A DNA stretch of 64,000 nt from Streptomyces spinosus (GTDB taxonomy: Bacteria; Actinomycetota; Actinomycetes; Streptomycetales; Streptomycetaceae). The stretch covers positions 62,001 through 126,000 of the forward strand of contig NZ_JAINRC010000015.1 of the NCBI RefSeq assembly GCF_020400655.1, written 5' to 3'. Below are positions 56,528 to 64,000 of this stretch, one piece after another; positions within the stretch are counted from its first letter, which is position 1, and every line of letters begins with the position of its first letter. Made by a program: the position numbers and the translations under genes. Under the pieces are notes generated by a model, which saw nothing but the letters and a program-made list of their open reading frames with translations, ran no database searches and was not told the origin of the DNA.

Positions 56528-57878
56528 CCGCAGCCGTATCCGCGGGGGCCGTGTCCGCAGCGGCCGTATCCGCCGCAGTCGTAGCGGCACCCGTACCCGC
56601 CACCGTCGCCAGCTGGACACCGCTCACCGGAAGGTCACCGCTCACCGGAAGGTCCGCGGTGACCGTGAAGCCGCCGCGTGGCGCCGGGCCGGCCGTGAGG
56701 GAGCCGCCCGCCGCCGCGAGGCGTTCGGCCAGCCCCTTCAGCCCCGTGCCGCCGACGCCCGCACCGGCGCCCGCACCGACGCCCGCACCGGCGGACGGGA
56801 CCCCGCTGCCCGTGCCGTTGTCCGTGACCGTCAGCCTGACCCGCTCGGCGGTTGCCTCGACGGTGATCTCGCAGCGGTCGGCACGGCTGTGCCGGACCAC
56901 GTTGGTGACCGCCTCGCGCACCACCCAGCCGAGCAGCGCCTCGGTCCGCGGGGACAGCGGCGCCCCGGTCTGACGGACCACGGGTTCCACGCTCGCCGCG
57001 GAGAGCGCCGACCGGGCCCGGGCGAGTTCGGTGGCCAGGCTGCCCTCGCGGTAGCCGGTCACCGCCTCCCGGATCTCGGTGAGCGCCTGCCGGCCCACCG
57101 ACTCGATGTCCGAGACCTGTGCCAGCGCCGCGTCGAGGTCGCGTGGCGCGAGCCGGCGGGCCGCCTCCGACTTCACCACGACCACCGACAGCGTGTGCCC
57201 GAGCAGATCGTGCAGATCGCGGGAGAAGCGCAGCCGCTCCTCCGCCACCGCGCGCCGGGCCAGTTCCTCGCGGGCGGCCCGCAGCTCCCGCACGGCCTCG
57301 GACAGGCCGAGGATCGCGGCGGTGACCATGCTGGACAGGAAGGTGGCGTAGGCGATGCCCGATGCGTCGTCCCAGCCGTCCCGCAGCCAGGTGGCGGCCC
57401 CCGCGTAGAGCGTGAGCAGCAGGCCGACGCGGCCGAGCCACGGTCCGCGCACGGTGGCGCCCGTGGCGAGGCCCAGCAGCGGGAAGAACATCAGCCAGTT
57501 GCCGCCGTACCCGAGGGCGAGGCCCGTCGTGACCAGGCCGAGCAGGCCCAGCGCCACCCGGGTGGACGCCGACTCGCGCCTGGCCCGGTCGAAGGCGCGG
57601 AAGGTGACGTAGACGTAGAGGGAGTTGAAGGCGAGCAGGCCCAGGCCGCCGACCCAGGGGTTCGGGGTCTCGCCCTTGATCACGTTGGAGAGGGAGCCCA
57701 TGCCCAGCAGCAGCCAGGGCAGCAGGGTGAAGCCGGTGGGCGGCGGGCCCGGGCGCTCGGCGGTGGAGGGGTCCGCGCCCGCGCACCGGGCGGCCCGCCG
57801 CCCGGCACGGAAGCGCCGCATGTCCGCCCGCCACGCCGGCCGTTCGCCCTGCCGGCGCGGGCTTTGCCACCACGTCAT
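56493..57878 (-). CDS. DesK-like sensor histidine kinase
   Basis: This 461-residue protein starts at ATG 57878, eight bases after GGGGGA. There are five or six membrane helices (for example FTLLPWLLLGMGSLSNVI, VALGLLGLVTTGLALGYG, LLLTLYAGAATWL). The HisKA_3 box is RFSRDLHDLLGHTLSVVVVK, and the ATPase N-box is EALLGWVVREAVTNVVRHSR. D-N-G-T-G-S-G lies in the G1 box, and GGTGLKGLAERLAAAGGSL in the G2. Between them the ATP lid holds an Ala/Gly/Val low-complexity insert (VPSAGAGVGAGAGAGVG). The C-terminal tail is an Ala/Thr/Asp repeat overlapping the pseudogene. An 18-bp tandem duplication near 56635 repeats the residues DLPVSG. Confidence 0.88.
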   Translation of the reverse strand: MTWWQSPRRQGERPAWRADMRRFRAGRRAARCAGADPSTAERPGPPPTGFTLLPWLLLGMGSLSNVIKGETPNPWVGGLGLLAFNSLYVYVTFRAFDRARRESASTRVALGLLGLVTTGLALGYGGNWLMFFPLLGLATGATVRGPWLGRVGLLLTLYAGAATWLRDGWDDASGIAYATFLSSMVTAAILGLSEAVRELRAAREELARRAVAEERLRFSRDLHDLLGHTLSVVVVKSEAARRLAPRDLDAALAQVSDIESVGRQALTEIREAVTGYREGSLATELARARSALSAASVEPVVRQTGAPLSPRTEALLGWVVREAVTNVVRHSRADRCEITVEATAERVRLTVTDNGTGSGVPSAGAGVGAGAGAGVGGTGLKGLAERLAAAGGSLTAGPAPRGGFTVTADLPVSGDLPVSGVQLATVAGTGAATTAADTAAADTAPADTAAATAPRAPRPPS

Positions 57879-58061
57879 CTCCGAGTCCCCCCGTCCCAGT
57901 CGTTCCGGCGGCCCGTCCCGCACGAGGGCGGGAGGGCGGCGCGGCGTACGGATCGAACGGTACGGACTCGGGCCCGGCCCCGGCAGACACGCGTGTACCG
58001 AATCGGGCAGGACAAATGTCACGGCCGTCCATCGGCGTGAGTTGACACACCGTCAGGTGTC

Positions 58062-58117
58062 TTCACAACCGCGGAGGACTCGGCTATACAGGGGGCGCCG
58101 GACTGGAACGCGTTCTA
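58062..58117 (+). promoter_or_regulatory. MaoC-gene promoter with KstR-type operator
   Basis: TTCACA (58062-58067) and TATACA (58085-58090) form a promoter with a 17-bp spacer. TGGAACGCGTTCTA at 58104-58117 fits TnnAACnnGTTnnA at all fixed positions and lies just after the expected start site, where a bound TetR repressor would block elongation. It is the second such site in the window. Confidence 0.65.
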
Positions 58118-58195
58118 AACCCGCAGGTGGACGACCTCGGTGCGGCCGGCGGTGCGGACGTCCGCACCGAGGTCCCGAGACCCGTCAGGAGCTTC

Positions 58196-59053
58196 ATGCC
58201 CATCGACGCCGCCAAGGCACTCGCCGCCGAGCCCCGGTCGGGAGAGATCTCCTGGACGCGCAAGGACGTCCTGCTGTACCACCTCGGCATCGGCGCGGGC
58301 GTCCCGGCCACCGACCCCGACGAGCTGCGCTACACCCTGGAGTCCCGGCTGCACGTCCTGCCCGGCTTCGCCACCGTCGCGGGCGCCGGCTCACCGGGCG
58401 TGATCAGCGGGCTGTCCATGCCCGGCGTCGACGTGGACCTCGCCCGCGTGCTGCACGGCGGCCAGGCGCTCACCCTGCACCGGCCCATCCCCGTGGAGGG
58501 CACCGCCACCGCCACCGGCCGCATCACCGCCGTGTACGACAAGGGCACGGCCGCCGTCCTCGTCATGCGCACGGAAGTCGCGGACGCGGACGGCCCGTTG
58601 TGGACCGGCGAGGCGCAGATCTTCGTACGGGGAGAGGGCGGCTGGGGCGGCGACCGGGGACCGTCCGCCCGGACCGCACCGCCCGCCGGCCGGCCGGACC
58701 GGGTCGTCGAGCGGCGCCTGCGCGAGGACCAGGCCCTGCTCTACCGCCTGTCCGGCGACTGGAACCCCCTGCACGCCGACCCCGGGTTCGCCAGGCTCGC
58801 CGGCTTCGAACGGCCCGTCCTGCACGGCCTGTGCACCTACGGCGTCACGCTCAAGGCGGTCGTCGACACCCTGCTCGGCGGGGACGTGAGCCGGGTGCGG
58901 TCGTACGCCACGCGGTTCGCCGGGGTCGTGTACCCGGGGGAGACCCTGCGGATCCGGCTGTGGGCCTCGGAGGGCTCCGTGCGGGCCGCCGTGAGCGCCG
59001 TCGAACGGGACGACGCGCCCGTCCTCGCCGACACCGTCGTCCGGCACCGCTGA
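58196..59053 (+). CDS. MaoC-family (hydratase 2) enoyl-CoA hydratase
   Basis: This 285-residue protein has CAGGAGC before ATG 58196. It is a double hotdog: the N-terminal half contains SRLHVLPGFATVAGAG and VDLARVLHGGQALTLHRPIP, and the C-terminal half has the hydratase-2 motif YRLSGDWNPLHADPGFARLA (Asp/Asn-x-x-His) followed by VLHGLCTYGVTLKAVVDTLL. This is the layout of peroxisomal MFE-2 hydratase and of mycobacterial steroid-catabolism hydratases that hydrate trans-2-enoyl-CoA to the R-3-hydroxy form. Together with the KstR-type operator this points to beta-oxidation of a branched or polycyclic acyl-CoA (inference). Confidence 0.9.
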   Translation: MPIDAAKALAAEPRSGEISWTRKDVLLYHLGIGAGVPATDPDELRYTLESRLHVLPGFATVAGAGSPGVISGLSMPGVDVDLARVLHGGQALTLHRPIPVEGTATATGRITAVYDKGTAAVLVMRTEVADADGPLWTGEAQIFVRGEGGWGGDRGPSARTAPPAGRPDRVVERRLREDQALLYRLSGDWNPLHADPGFARLAGFERPVLHGLCTYGVTLKAVVDTLLGGDVSRVRSYATRFAGVVYPGETLRIRLWASEGSVRAAVSAVERDDAPVLADTVVRHR

Positions 59054-59092
59054 ACGGACCGGGAGCGACAGACGCCTTCGACGGAAAGGCGA

Positions 59093-59121
59093 AGGGGGCG
59101 CCCGCCGAGCGAACGCCCCCT
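59093..59121. terminator. Hairpin terminator after the MaoC gene
   Basis: AGGGGGCG (59093-59100) pairs with CGCCCCCT (59114-59121) and is followed on the plus strand by TCTTCTTTCC-like pyrimidines. It serves the MaoC transcript and, by symmetry, the convergent small gene ending at 59136. Confidence 0.75.
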
Positions 59122-59135
59122 CTTCTTTCCTACCG

Positions 59136-59294
59136 TCAGGCAGCTGCCTCCACCGTCTCCTGGGCCGGTTTGCGGTGCCGGCCGTGCGGAGCCGACTCGC
59201 TCTCCTGGGCCGCGACCGGGCCCCGGTGCCGGCCGTGGCCGGTGTGCTCGGAAGAGCCGGCAGACAGCTGCTCAGTGGTGCTGGTGTCGCTCAT
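59136..59294 (-). CDS. 52-residue protein with two HGRHR repeats
   Basis: A short minus-strand frame from ATG 59294 to TGA 59136 reads MSDTSTTEQLSAGSSEHTG, then HGRHRGPVAAQESESAP and HGRHRKPAQETVEAAA. Codon third positions are strongly G/C, and the protein is low-complexity and hydrophilic. The unit HGRHR-(G/K)-P-x(1-3)-Q-E occurs twice. I recall similar unannotated short proteins in Streptomyces. It may be a small regulatory or nucleic-acid-binding peptide, and no function is known. A GGGG(T)GA about ten bases upstream is a weak ribosome site. A terminator follows. Confidence 0.65.
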   Translation of the reverse strand: MSDTSTTEQLSAGSSEHTGHGRHRGPVAAQESESAPHGRHRKPAQETVEAAA

Positions 59295-59390
59295 CGGACG
59301 TATTCACCCCGTCAACCTGATCTTTCGTACAGCCGGGCGAGTGTAACCGGCACACCACGGACCGAATCCAGGCGCACACGCCAACCGGCA

Positions 59391-60683
59391 CTAGTTCGTT
59401 ACAAGACGCCCCAGGGGGGCCTGTTGCAACGGCACCGGCCGGGCCGCCGCCGGCACCGCGGGGCCGGGTTCCGCCCCCGCCGGACCCGCCCGTTCCGCGG
59501 TCCCGGCGCCGCCGTCCCGGTCCGGCACCAGGGCGTCCTGCGTCCCCTGCGCGGCGACGTGCCCGGGCCCGGCAGCGGCTGCGTCGCCGACCCCGGCAGT
59601 GGCTGCGTCGCCGCCCCCGGCAGCGGTCAGGTCCCCCGCTCCCGCCGTGGTCGCGCCCCAGCCCGGCGCCGTCAGGTCCGACAGGCCGCACGGAGTCGCC
59701 GGCGTGGCGTACGGCAGACGGAGCATCCCGTCGCGCGTGCACAGCCCGCTGCCCGCCAGCCAGCCCTCGGGCGCCGGGAGGTGCCGGACCTCGCGGTCGG
59801 CCGGGCGCCACAGCCCCACCCAGGTGCCGAAGGACCCGTCGATGCGCAGGCCCACCGCGCAGTTCTCCGGCATCAGCACCTGTCCGGGCTGGATCGCGAA
59901 CGGCGTCACCAGGCACTCCGGCACCCGCAGGCACTCCGGGAACCGCACCGGCAGGGTGCTGCCGAGGACACCCCAGCCCAGGCGTGCCCGTCCTGGGGAG
60001 GGCGCGTCCGAGGAGATCAGCAGCAGGCCGCTGTCCGGATCGGCGAGCAGCAGCCGGTCGTCGCTGCCCTCCGCGATCTGGAGCAGCGGCGAGACCTCGC
60101 CGGCGCGCCCCAGGTCCACCACGACCGTCTTGGTGCGTCCGTCCAGTTCCCGGTCCAGCGCCAGCATCCGCCCGGAACCGTCCAGCCAGACCCCGCCCGA
60201 ACAGCGCCCGGGCACCTCGGCGCACCGCTCCGGGCCGAACGTCCCGCCGGCCACCAGCCACACCGCGCTGGAGCGCGCCCCGACCGAGAGGGCGTACGCC
60301 CGCACGCCCCCCGGCGCCGGCGGCAGCAGGGTGAGCCGGGTGCCGGGTCCGGCGCACTCCACGGCGCCCAGCGGCAGCTCACCGGTGCCGGGCCCGGTCG
60401 GGTACAGCAGCGAGAAGGCGTGCCGCCCGGCCACCAGGCGGTGGATCAGCACCCGCCCGTCACCCATCGGCTGCACCTCGGTCCCGGGCTCCTCCGGCTG
60501 GTTGCCGGGCAGGGGCACCGCGTACGGCTCCGGGCCGTCCAGGGTCCAGCGCTCCGGGAACCAGGAGTCACCGTCCCGGGCGAGCCGCGCGGCGTACGCG
60601 CCGTCCGCCGTGATCGCGCACCCCGCCGCCGGCACGCCGTCGGTCCCGTCCGTGGAGGGGGGGTCGATCGCACAGACCGTCAT
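59391..60683 (-). CDS. Large hypothetical protein, beta-propeller-like
   Basis: This 430-residue protein has GGAGGTGA before ATG 60683, a very strong ribosome site. It has no signal or membrane helix. Repeated beta segments of about 50 residues (GDGRVLIHRLVAGRHAFSLL, LDGSGRMLALDRELDGRTKT, DDRLLLADPDSGLLLISSDA, GSFGTWVGLWRPADREVRHL) suggest a propeller. The last 90 residues are Ala/Gly/Pro-rich with short repeats (AGVGDAAAAGPG and similar) and look disordered. I do not recognise a named family. It is divergent from Nif3. Confidence 0.72.
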   Translation of the reverse strand: MTVCAIDPPSTDGTDGVPAAGCAITADGAYAARLARDGDSWFPERWTLDGPEPYAVPLPGNQPEEPGTEVQPMGDGRVLIHRLVAGRHAFSLLYPTGPGTGELPLGAVECAGPGTRLTLLPPAPGGVRAYALSVGARSSAVWLVAGGTFGPERCAEVPGRCSGGVWLDGSGRMLALDRELDGRTKTVVVDLGRAGEVSPLLQIAEGSDDRLLLADPDSGLLLISSDAPSPGRARLGWGVLGSTLPVRFPECLRVPECLVTPFAIQPGQVLMPENCAVGLRIDGSFGTWVGLWRPADREVRHLPAPEGWLAGSGLCTRDGMLRLPYATPATPCGLSDLTAPGWGATTAGAGDLTAAGGGDAATAGVGDAAAAGPGHVAAQGTQDALVPDRDGGAGTAERAGPAGAEPGPAVPAAARPVPLQQAPLGRLVTN

Positions 60684-60870
60684 CGTTCGGTCACCTCCGG
60701 CGACGAAGCTAGTTTTCGTACGCACAGGCGGGGGACCGGCCCTCCCCGGCTTCACACGTAAGGGTGGTGCAGAAGCGATTCAGCTGAGGAAACCGGGGCG
60801 TCTGTGCTGAGCGGGGGCAGACCGGACGCATGCGGTACAGCCCCGCCGGGCAGCCAGGTAGCCTTGGGCC

Positions 60871-61824
60871 GTGCCCCGTCTGTCTGAAGTCATCGCCGCG
60901 CTGGAGACCCTGTGGCCCGCCGAGCGGGCCGAGTCCTGGGACGCGGTCGGCACGGTCGTGGGCGACCCCGGCCAGGAGGTCACCCGGGTCCTGTTCGCCG
61001 TCGACCCCGTGCAGGAGATCGTCGACGAGGCGGTGCGGCTCGGCGCCGACCTGCTGGTCACCCACCACCCGCTCTATCTGCGCGGCACGACCACGGTCGC
61101 GGCCACGCACTTCAAGGGCCGGGTCGTGCACACCCTGATCAAGAACGACATCGCGCTGCACGTCGCCCACACCAACGCCGACACCGCCGACCCGGGCGTC
61201 TCCGACGCCCTCGCCGGGGCCCTCGACCTCCGCGTCGTAGGCCCCCTCGTGCCCGACCCCACCGACCCCGAGGGCCGCCGGGGCCTGGGCCGCGTCTGCG
61301 AGCTCGACCACCCCCTCACCGTCCGCGAGCTGGCCGCGCGCGCCGCCGAGCGGCTGCCCGCCACCGCGCAGGGCATCAGGGTGGCCGGCGACCCAGAGGC
61401 CGTCGTCCGCACCATCGCCGTCAGCGGCGGCTCCGGCGACGGCCTCTTCGACCAGGTCCGCGCGGCCGGGGTCGACGCCTTCCTCACCGCCGACCTGCGC
61501 CACCACCCGGCCTCCGAGGCGGTGGCCCACAGTCCCCTCGCGCTGCTCGACGCGGCGCACTGGGCCACCGAGTGGCCCTGGTGCGAGCTGGCCGCGAGCC
61601 AGCTCGACGAGATCTCCGACCGTCACGGCTGGGACCTGCGCGTCCACGTCTCCAAGGCGGTCACCGATCCCTGGACGGCCCACGCGGCGTCCACGGCCCA
61701 CCCGTCACCCACCACCACCCTTCCAACGAGCGCTGCGCGCGCCCCTTCCGACCCGTCACCCACCACCCCCCTTCCAACGAGCGCTTCGCGCGCCCCTTCC
61801 GATACCACGGGAGCCCCCAACTGA
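60871..61824 (+). CDS. Nif3-like dinuclear metal-centre protein
   Basis: This 317-residue protein starts at GTG 60871. Nif3 (GTP cyclohydrolase 1 type 2 family) motifs are clear: LGADLLVTHHPLYLRGTTTV (two metal His), IALHVAHTNADTADPGVSDA (His/Asp), VSGGSGDGLFDQVRAAGVDA and FLTADLRHHPASEAV, ending with a metal Glu in the LAASQLDEI region. It forms hexameric rings with two metals per subunit, and the physiological role is unsettled. The C-terminus is extended by two 17-residue Pro/Thr/Ser-rich units (PSPTTTLPTSAARAPSD and a near copy) encoded by a 51-bp tandem duplication. Confidence 0.92.
   Translation: MPRLSEVIAALETLWPAERAESWDAVGTVVGDPGQEVTRVLFAVDPVQEIVDEAVRLGADLLVTHHPLYLRGTTTVAATHFKGRVVHTLIKNDIALHVAHTNADTADPGVSDALAGALDLRVVGPLVPDPTDPEGRRGLGRVCELDHPLTVRELAARAAERLPATAQGIRVAGDPEAVVRTIAVSGGSGDGLFDQVRAAGVDAFLTADLRHHPASEAVAHSPLALLDAAHWATEWPWCELAASQLDEISDRHGWDLRVHVSKAVTDPWTAHAASTAHPSPTTTLPTSAARAPSDPSPTTPLPTSASRAPSDTTGAPN
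61701..61802 (+). repeat. 51-bp in-frame tandem duplication in the nif3-like gene
   Basis: Two adjacent 51-bp units (61701-61751 and 61752-61802) differ at a few positions. Each begins CCCGTCACCCACCACC and ends GCGCGCCCCTTCCGA. The duplication adds 17 residues to the disordered tail. It is probably slippage and may vary between strains. Confidence 0.8.
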
Positions 61825-62564
61825 ACGCCGCGCCCGCCGACCAGATCCGACTCCTCGACGTCCAGGCCCTCGACGTCCGCCTGCAGCAGCTCGCGCACAA
61901 GCGGAGGTCCCTGCCCGAGCACGCCGAGATCGAGTCGCTGACGAAGGACCTCACGCAGCTGCGCGACCTGCTCGTCGCCGCGCAGACCGAGGAGAGCGAC
62001 TGCGCCCGCGAGCAGACCAAGGCCGAGCAGGACGTCGACCAGGTGCGCCAGCGCGCCACCCGCGACCAGCAGCGCCTGGACTCCGGCGCGGTCACCTCGC
62101 CGAAGGACCTGTCCAACCTCCAGCACGAGATCGCCTCCCTCGCCAAGCGGCAGGGCGACCTGGAGGACGTGGTCCTGGAGGTCATGGAGCGCCGCGAGGC
62201 CGCGCAGGAGCGGGTGAACGAGCTGACCGAGCGTGTCGCCTCCGTCCAGTCGAAGATCGACGACGCGACCGGCCGCCGGGACGCGGCGTTCGAGGAGATC
62301 GACGGCGAGGCCGCCTCGGTGACCAAGGAGCGCGAGGTCGTGGCGGCCTCCGTGCCCGCGGACCTGCTGCGGCTCTACGACAAGCTGCGCGAGCAGCAGG
62401 GCGGCATCGGCGCGGCCAAGCTGTACGCCCGCACCTGCCAGGGGTGCCGCCAGGAGCTGGCCATCACCGAGCTGAACGAGATCCGCTCGGCGGCGCCGGA
62501 CACGGTGGTCCGCTGCGAGAACTGCCGCCGCATCCTGGTGCGCACGGCCGAGTCGGGTCTGTAG
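61821..62564 (+). CDS. Coiled-coil C4-type zinc-ribbon protein (CT398-like), probable CTG start
   Basis: This 247-residue protein follows Nif3 with a CTGA overlap. No ATG, GTG or TTG stands at the conserved N-terminus (NAAPADQIRLLDVQALDVRL), while GGGAG (61809-61813) sits seven bases before CTG 61821, so CTG is the likely initiator. A long coiled coil (EQTKAEQDVDQVRQRATRDQ, LAKRQGDLEDVVLEVMERRE) leads to the zinc ribbon YARTCQGCRQELAITELNEI and VVRCENCRRILVRT (two CxxC pairs). The family resembles chlamydial CT398 and is almost always encoded between nif3 and the RNase H gene in Streptomyces. It is probably a protein or nucleic-acid binding adaptor. Confidence 0.88.
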   Translation: MNAAPADQIRLLDVQALDVRLQQLAHKRRSLPEHAEIESLTKDLTQLRDLLVAAQTEESDCAREQTKAEQDVDQVRQRATRDQQRLDSGAVTSPKDLSNLQHEIASLAKRQGDLEDVVLEVMERREAAQERVNELTERVASVQSKIDDATGRRDAAFEEIDGEAASVTKEREVVAASVPADLLRLYDKLREQQGGIGAAKLYARTCQGCRQELAITELNEIRSAAPDTVVRCENCRRILVRTAESGL

Positions 62565-62576
62565 GGAGCGGCAGGG

Positions 62577-64000
62577 GTGCGGGAGTTCATCGTCGAGGCC
62601 GACGGCGGGTCGCGGGGCAACCCCGGGCCCGCGGGCTACGGGGCGGTCGTGCTCGACGGGGCCACGGGTGAGGCCCTGACCGAGGCCGCGGAGTACATCG
62701 GCGTCGCCACGAACAACGTCGCCGAGTACCGCGGCCTGCTGGCCGGCCTCCGCGCCGCCCGCGCCCTCGACCCGTCGGCCCGGGTCCACGTCCGCATGGA
62801 CTCCAAGCTCGTCATCGAGCAGATGTCGGGCCGCTGGAAGATCAAACACCCCGACATGAAGCCGCTGGCGACGGAGGCGAGGTCCGTCTACCCGCCGGAC
62901 CAGGTCACCTACGAGTGGATCCCCCGCGAGCGGAACAAACACGCGGACCGCTTGGCGAACGAGGCGATGGACGCGGGGGCGAAGGGCCGGCAGTGGTCAC
63001 CGTCGCAGTCCCGCGCGGCCCTGGACACCCCGCCGCCGGGCCCGCCCGGAGACGCGGCGGCGGGCGCGGCGAGGGCCCGCGCTGCTCTGGCGGAGAGCCG
63101 GGCCGCCGGTGCGGTCGCGGATTCCGCGGTCGCCGCGGAGGTCCGCCCCGCCGGTGCGGCCCCTGAACCCGCCGCAGCCGAGGGCGGCCGTGCCGCCGGT
63201 GCGGCGCCCCTCCCGGACGCGGCACCTCCCGGCGAGCAGCACCCCGCGGCACCCGGCGAGGGGCAGGCACGCGGCGAGCAGCACCCCGAGCACTCCGGCG
63301 AAGGGGGTCCCTCCGGTTCCGGTGGGGAAACCGTGGACGAGCGGCGCGTCACCAGTGCCCCCGGCTGGAGCGCCGCCCCCGACCTGGGCGCGCCCGCCAC
63401 CTTCGTCCTCCTGCGGCACGGGGAGACCCCCCTGACCCCCCAGAAACGCTTCTCCGGCAGCGGCGGCACCGACCCCTCCCTCTCCGCGGCGGGCCGGGAG
63501 CAGGCGCACCGCGTCGCCGAGTCCCTGGCGCGGCGCGGCACGATCCAGGCCGTCGTCGCCTCCCCCCTCGCCCGCACCCGCGAGACAGCCGAGATCGTCG
63601 CCGCCCGCCTGCGCCTGGACGTCACGGTCGACGACGGTCTGCGCGAGACGGACTTCGGCGCCTGGGAGGGTCTGACCTTCGGCGAGGTCCGCGAGCGCCA
63701 CCCGGACGACCTCGACGCCTGGCTCGCCGACCCGGAGGCCCACCCCACCGGCGGCGGCGAGAGCTTCGCCGAGACGGCCACCCGGATCGCCGCGACCCGC
63801 GACAAGCTGATCGCGGCCCACGCGGGCCGGACGGTCCTGCTGGTCACGCACGTCACCCCGATCAAGACCCTCGTCCGTCTCGCGCTCGGCGCCCCGCCCA
63901 AGTCGCTGTTCCGGATGGAGCTCTCGGCGGCCTCCCTGTCGGCGGTGGCGTACTACGCGGACGGCAACGCGAGCGTACGGCTGTTCAACGACACCTCTCA
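62577..64000 (+). CDS. Bifunctional RNase HI / acid phosphatase (3' end outside window)
   Basis: The frame starts at GTG 62577, nine bases after GGGAG, and runs off the window after at least 474 residues. The RNase H domain has FIVEADGGSRGNPGPAGYGA, TNNVAEYRGLLAGL, VRMDSKLVIEQMSGRWKI and RERNKHADRLANEAM, the D-E-D-D active site. An Ala/Pro/Glu-rich linker of about 130 residues follows. The C-terminal histidine phosphatase begins VLLRHGETPLTPQKRFSGSG (R-H-G) and has VASPLARTRETAEIVAARL, RETDFGAWEGLTFGEV and LLVTHVTPIKTLVRLALG. S. coelicolor SCO2299 has this architecture. It degrades RNA in RNA-DNA hybrids, while the phosphatase substrate (CobC-like) is uncertain. Confidence 0.92.
   Translation, partial: MREFIVEADGGSRGNPGPAGYGAVVLDGATGEALTEAAEYIGVATNNVAEYRGLLAGLRAARALDPSARVHVRMDSKLVIEQMSGRWKIKHPDMKPLATEARSVYPPDQVTYEWIPRERNKHADRLANEAMDAGAKGRQWSPSQSRAALDTPPPGPPGDAAAGAARARAALAESRAAGAVADSAVAAEVRPAGAAPEPAAAEGGRAAGAAPLPDAAPPGEQHPAAPGEGQARGEQHPEHSGEGGPSGSGGETVDERRVTSAPGWSAAPDLGAPATFVLLRHGETPLTPQKRFSGSGGTDPSLSAAGREQAHRVAESLARRGTIQAVVASPLARTRETAEIVAARLRLDVTVDDGLRETDFGAWEGLTFGEVRERHPDDLDAWLADPEAHPTGGGESFAETATRIAATRDKLIAAHAGRTVLLVTHVTPIKTLVRLALGAPPKSLFRMELSAASLSAVAYYADGNASVRLFNDTS

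Overview
The window is chromosomal DNA from a high-GC actinomycete, almost certainly a Streptomyces. G/C dominates third codon positions, GTG starts are common, and stop/start overlaps of the GTGA and TGATG type are frequent. Many gene families are typical of the genus, including a bifunctional RNase H/acid phosphatase, a GT87-PAP2 fusion, a SigE-type sigma factor and an XRE/ImmA/membrane/flavoprotein quartet. Only one RNA gene, a tRNA-Val, was found. There is no CRISPR array, insertion sequence or classical biosynthetic cluster.

Layout. 1-9.5 kb: the tail of a StiP/PRTase-type stress gene with a HAD partner, an FmdB-like zinc ribbon, a penicillin-binding protein whose transpeptidase centre looks degenerate, a secreted NodB-fold protein, a secreted amidase and several envelope proteins. 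9.6-24.4 kb: tRNA-Val, a ketopantoate reductase-like gene, a DoxX gene behind a candidate iron box, a DedA protein, a secreted HNH nuclease, a manganese (yybP-ykoY) riboswitch with its GDT1-type exporter, a HAD phosphatase, a peptidoglycan-binding protein, an MFS-winged-helix fusion, an acetyltransferase, two tandem paralogues, and others. 24.7-29.5 kb: a GT87/PAP2 membrane enzyme, a YoaK protein, a secreted lipase and a small secreted lysozyme-like protein.

29.8-35.9 kb (minus strand): a five-gene operon behind a cobalamin riboswitch. It encodes a membrane-anchored alpha/alpha-barrel protein, a second anchored secreted protein, and the T, double-ATPase and S parts of an ECF transporter. The best reading is vitamin B12 capture and uptake. 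About 1 kb of non-coding, repeat-bearing DNA follows. 36.9-40.8 kb: a translationally coupled quartet (XRE regulator, ImmA-type HEXXH protein, seven-helix-like membrane protein, FAD enzyme) preceded by a 40-bp dyad. It is the best candidate here for a poorly described system. 40.8-42.6 kb: a small lower-GC patch with DUF4279-type genes and a possible gene remnant.

42.9-47 kb: a KstR-like TetR regulator divergent from a glycosyltransferase, methyltransferase and alpha/alpha-barrel operon, with a perfect KstR-type operator between them. A second such operator lies 14 kb away in front of a MaoC hydratase. 47-54 kb: envelope proteins, an amidase, a methyltransferase, an MFS-carboxypeptidase-regulatory fusion, and a sigma factor with its partner. 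54-58 kb: a DesR/DesK-like two-component pair split by a TOPRIM gene and a 5'-truncated arabinofuranosidase pseudogene. 58-64 kb: the MaoC gene, a 52-residue protein, a large hypothetical protein, Nif3, a CT-type zinc-ribbon protein that apparently starts at CTG, and the RNase H/acid phosphatase that runs off the end.

All family assignments come from reading the sequence and from memory. No database search was run.
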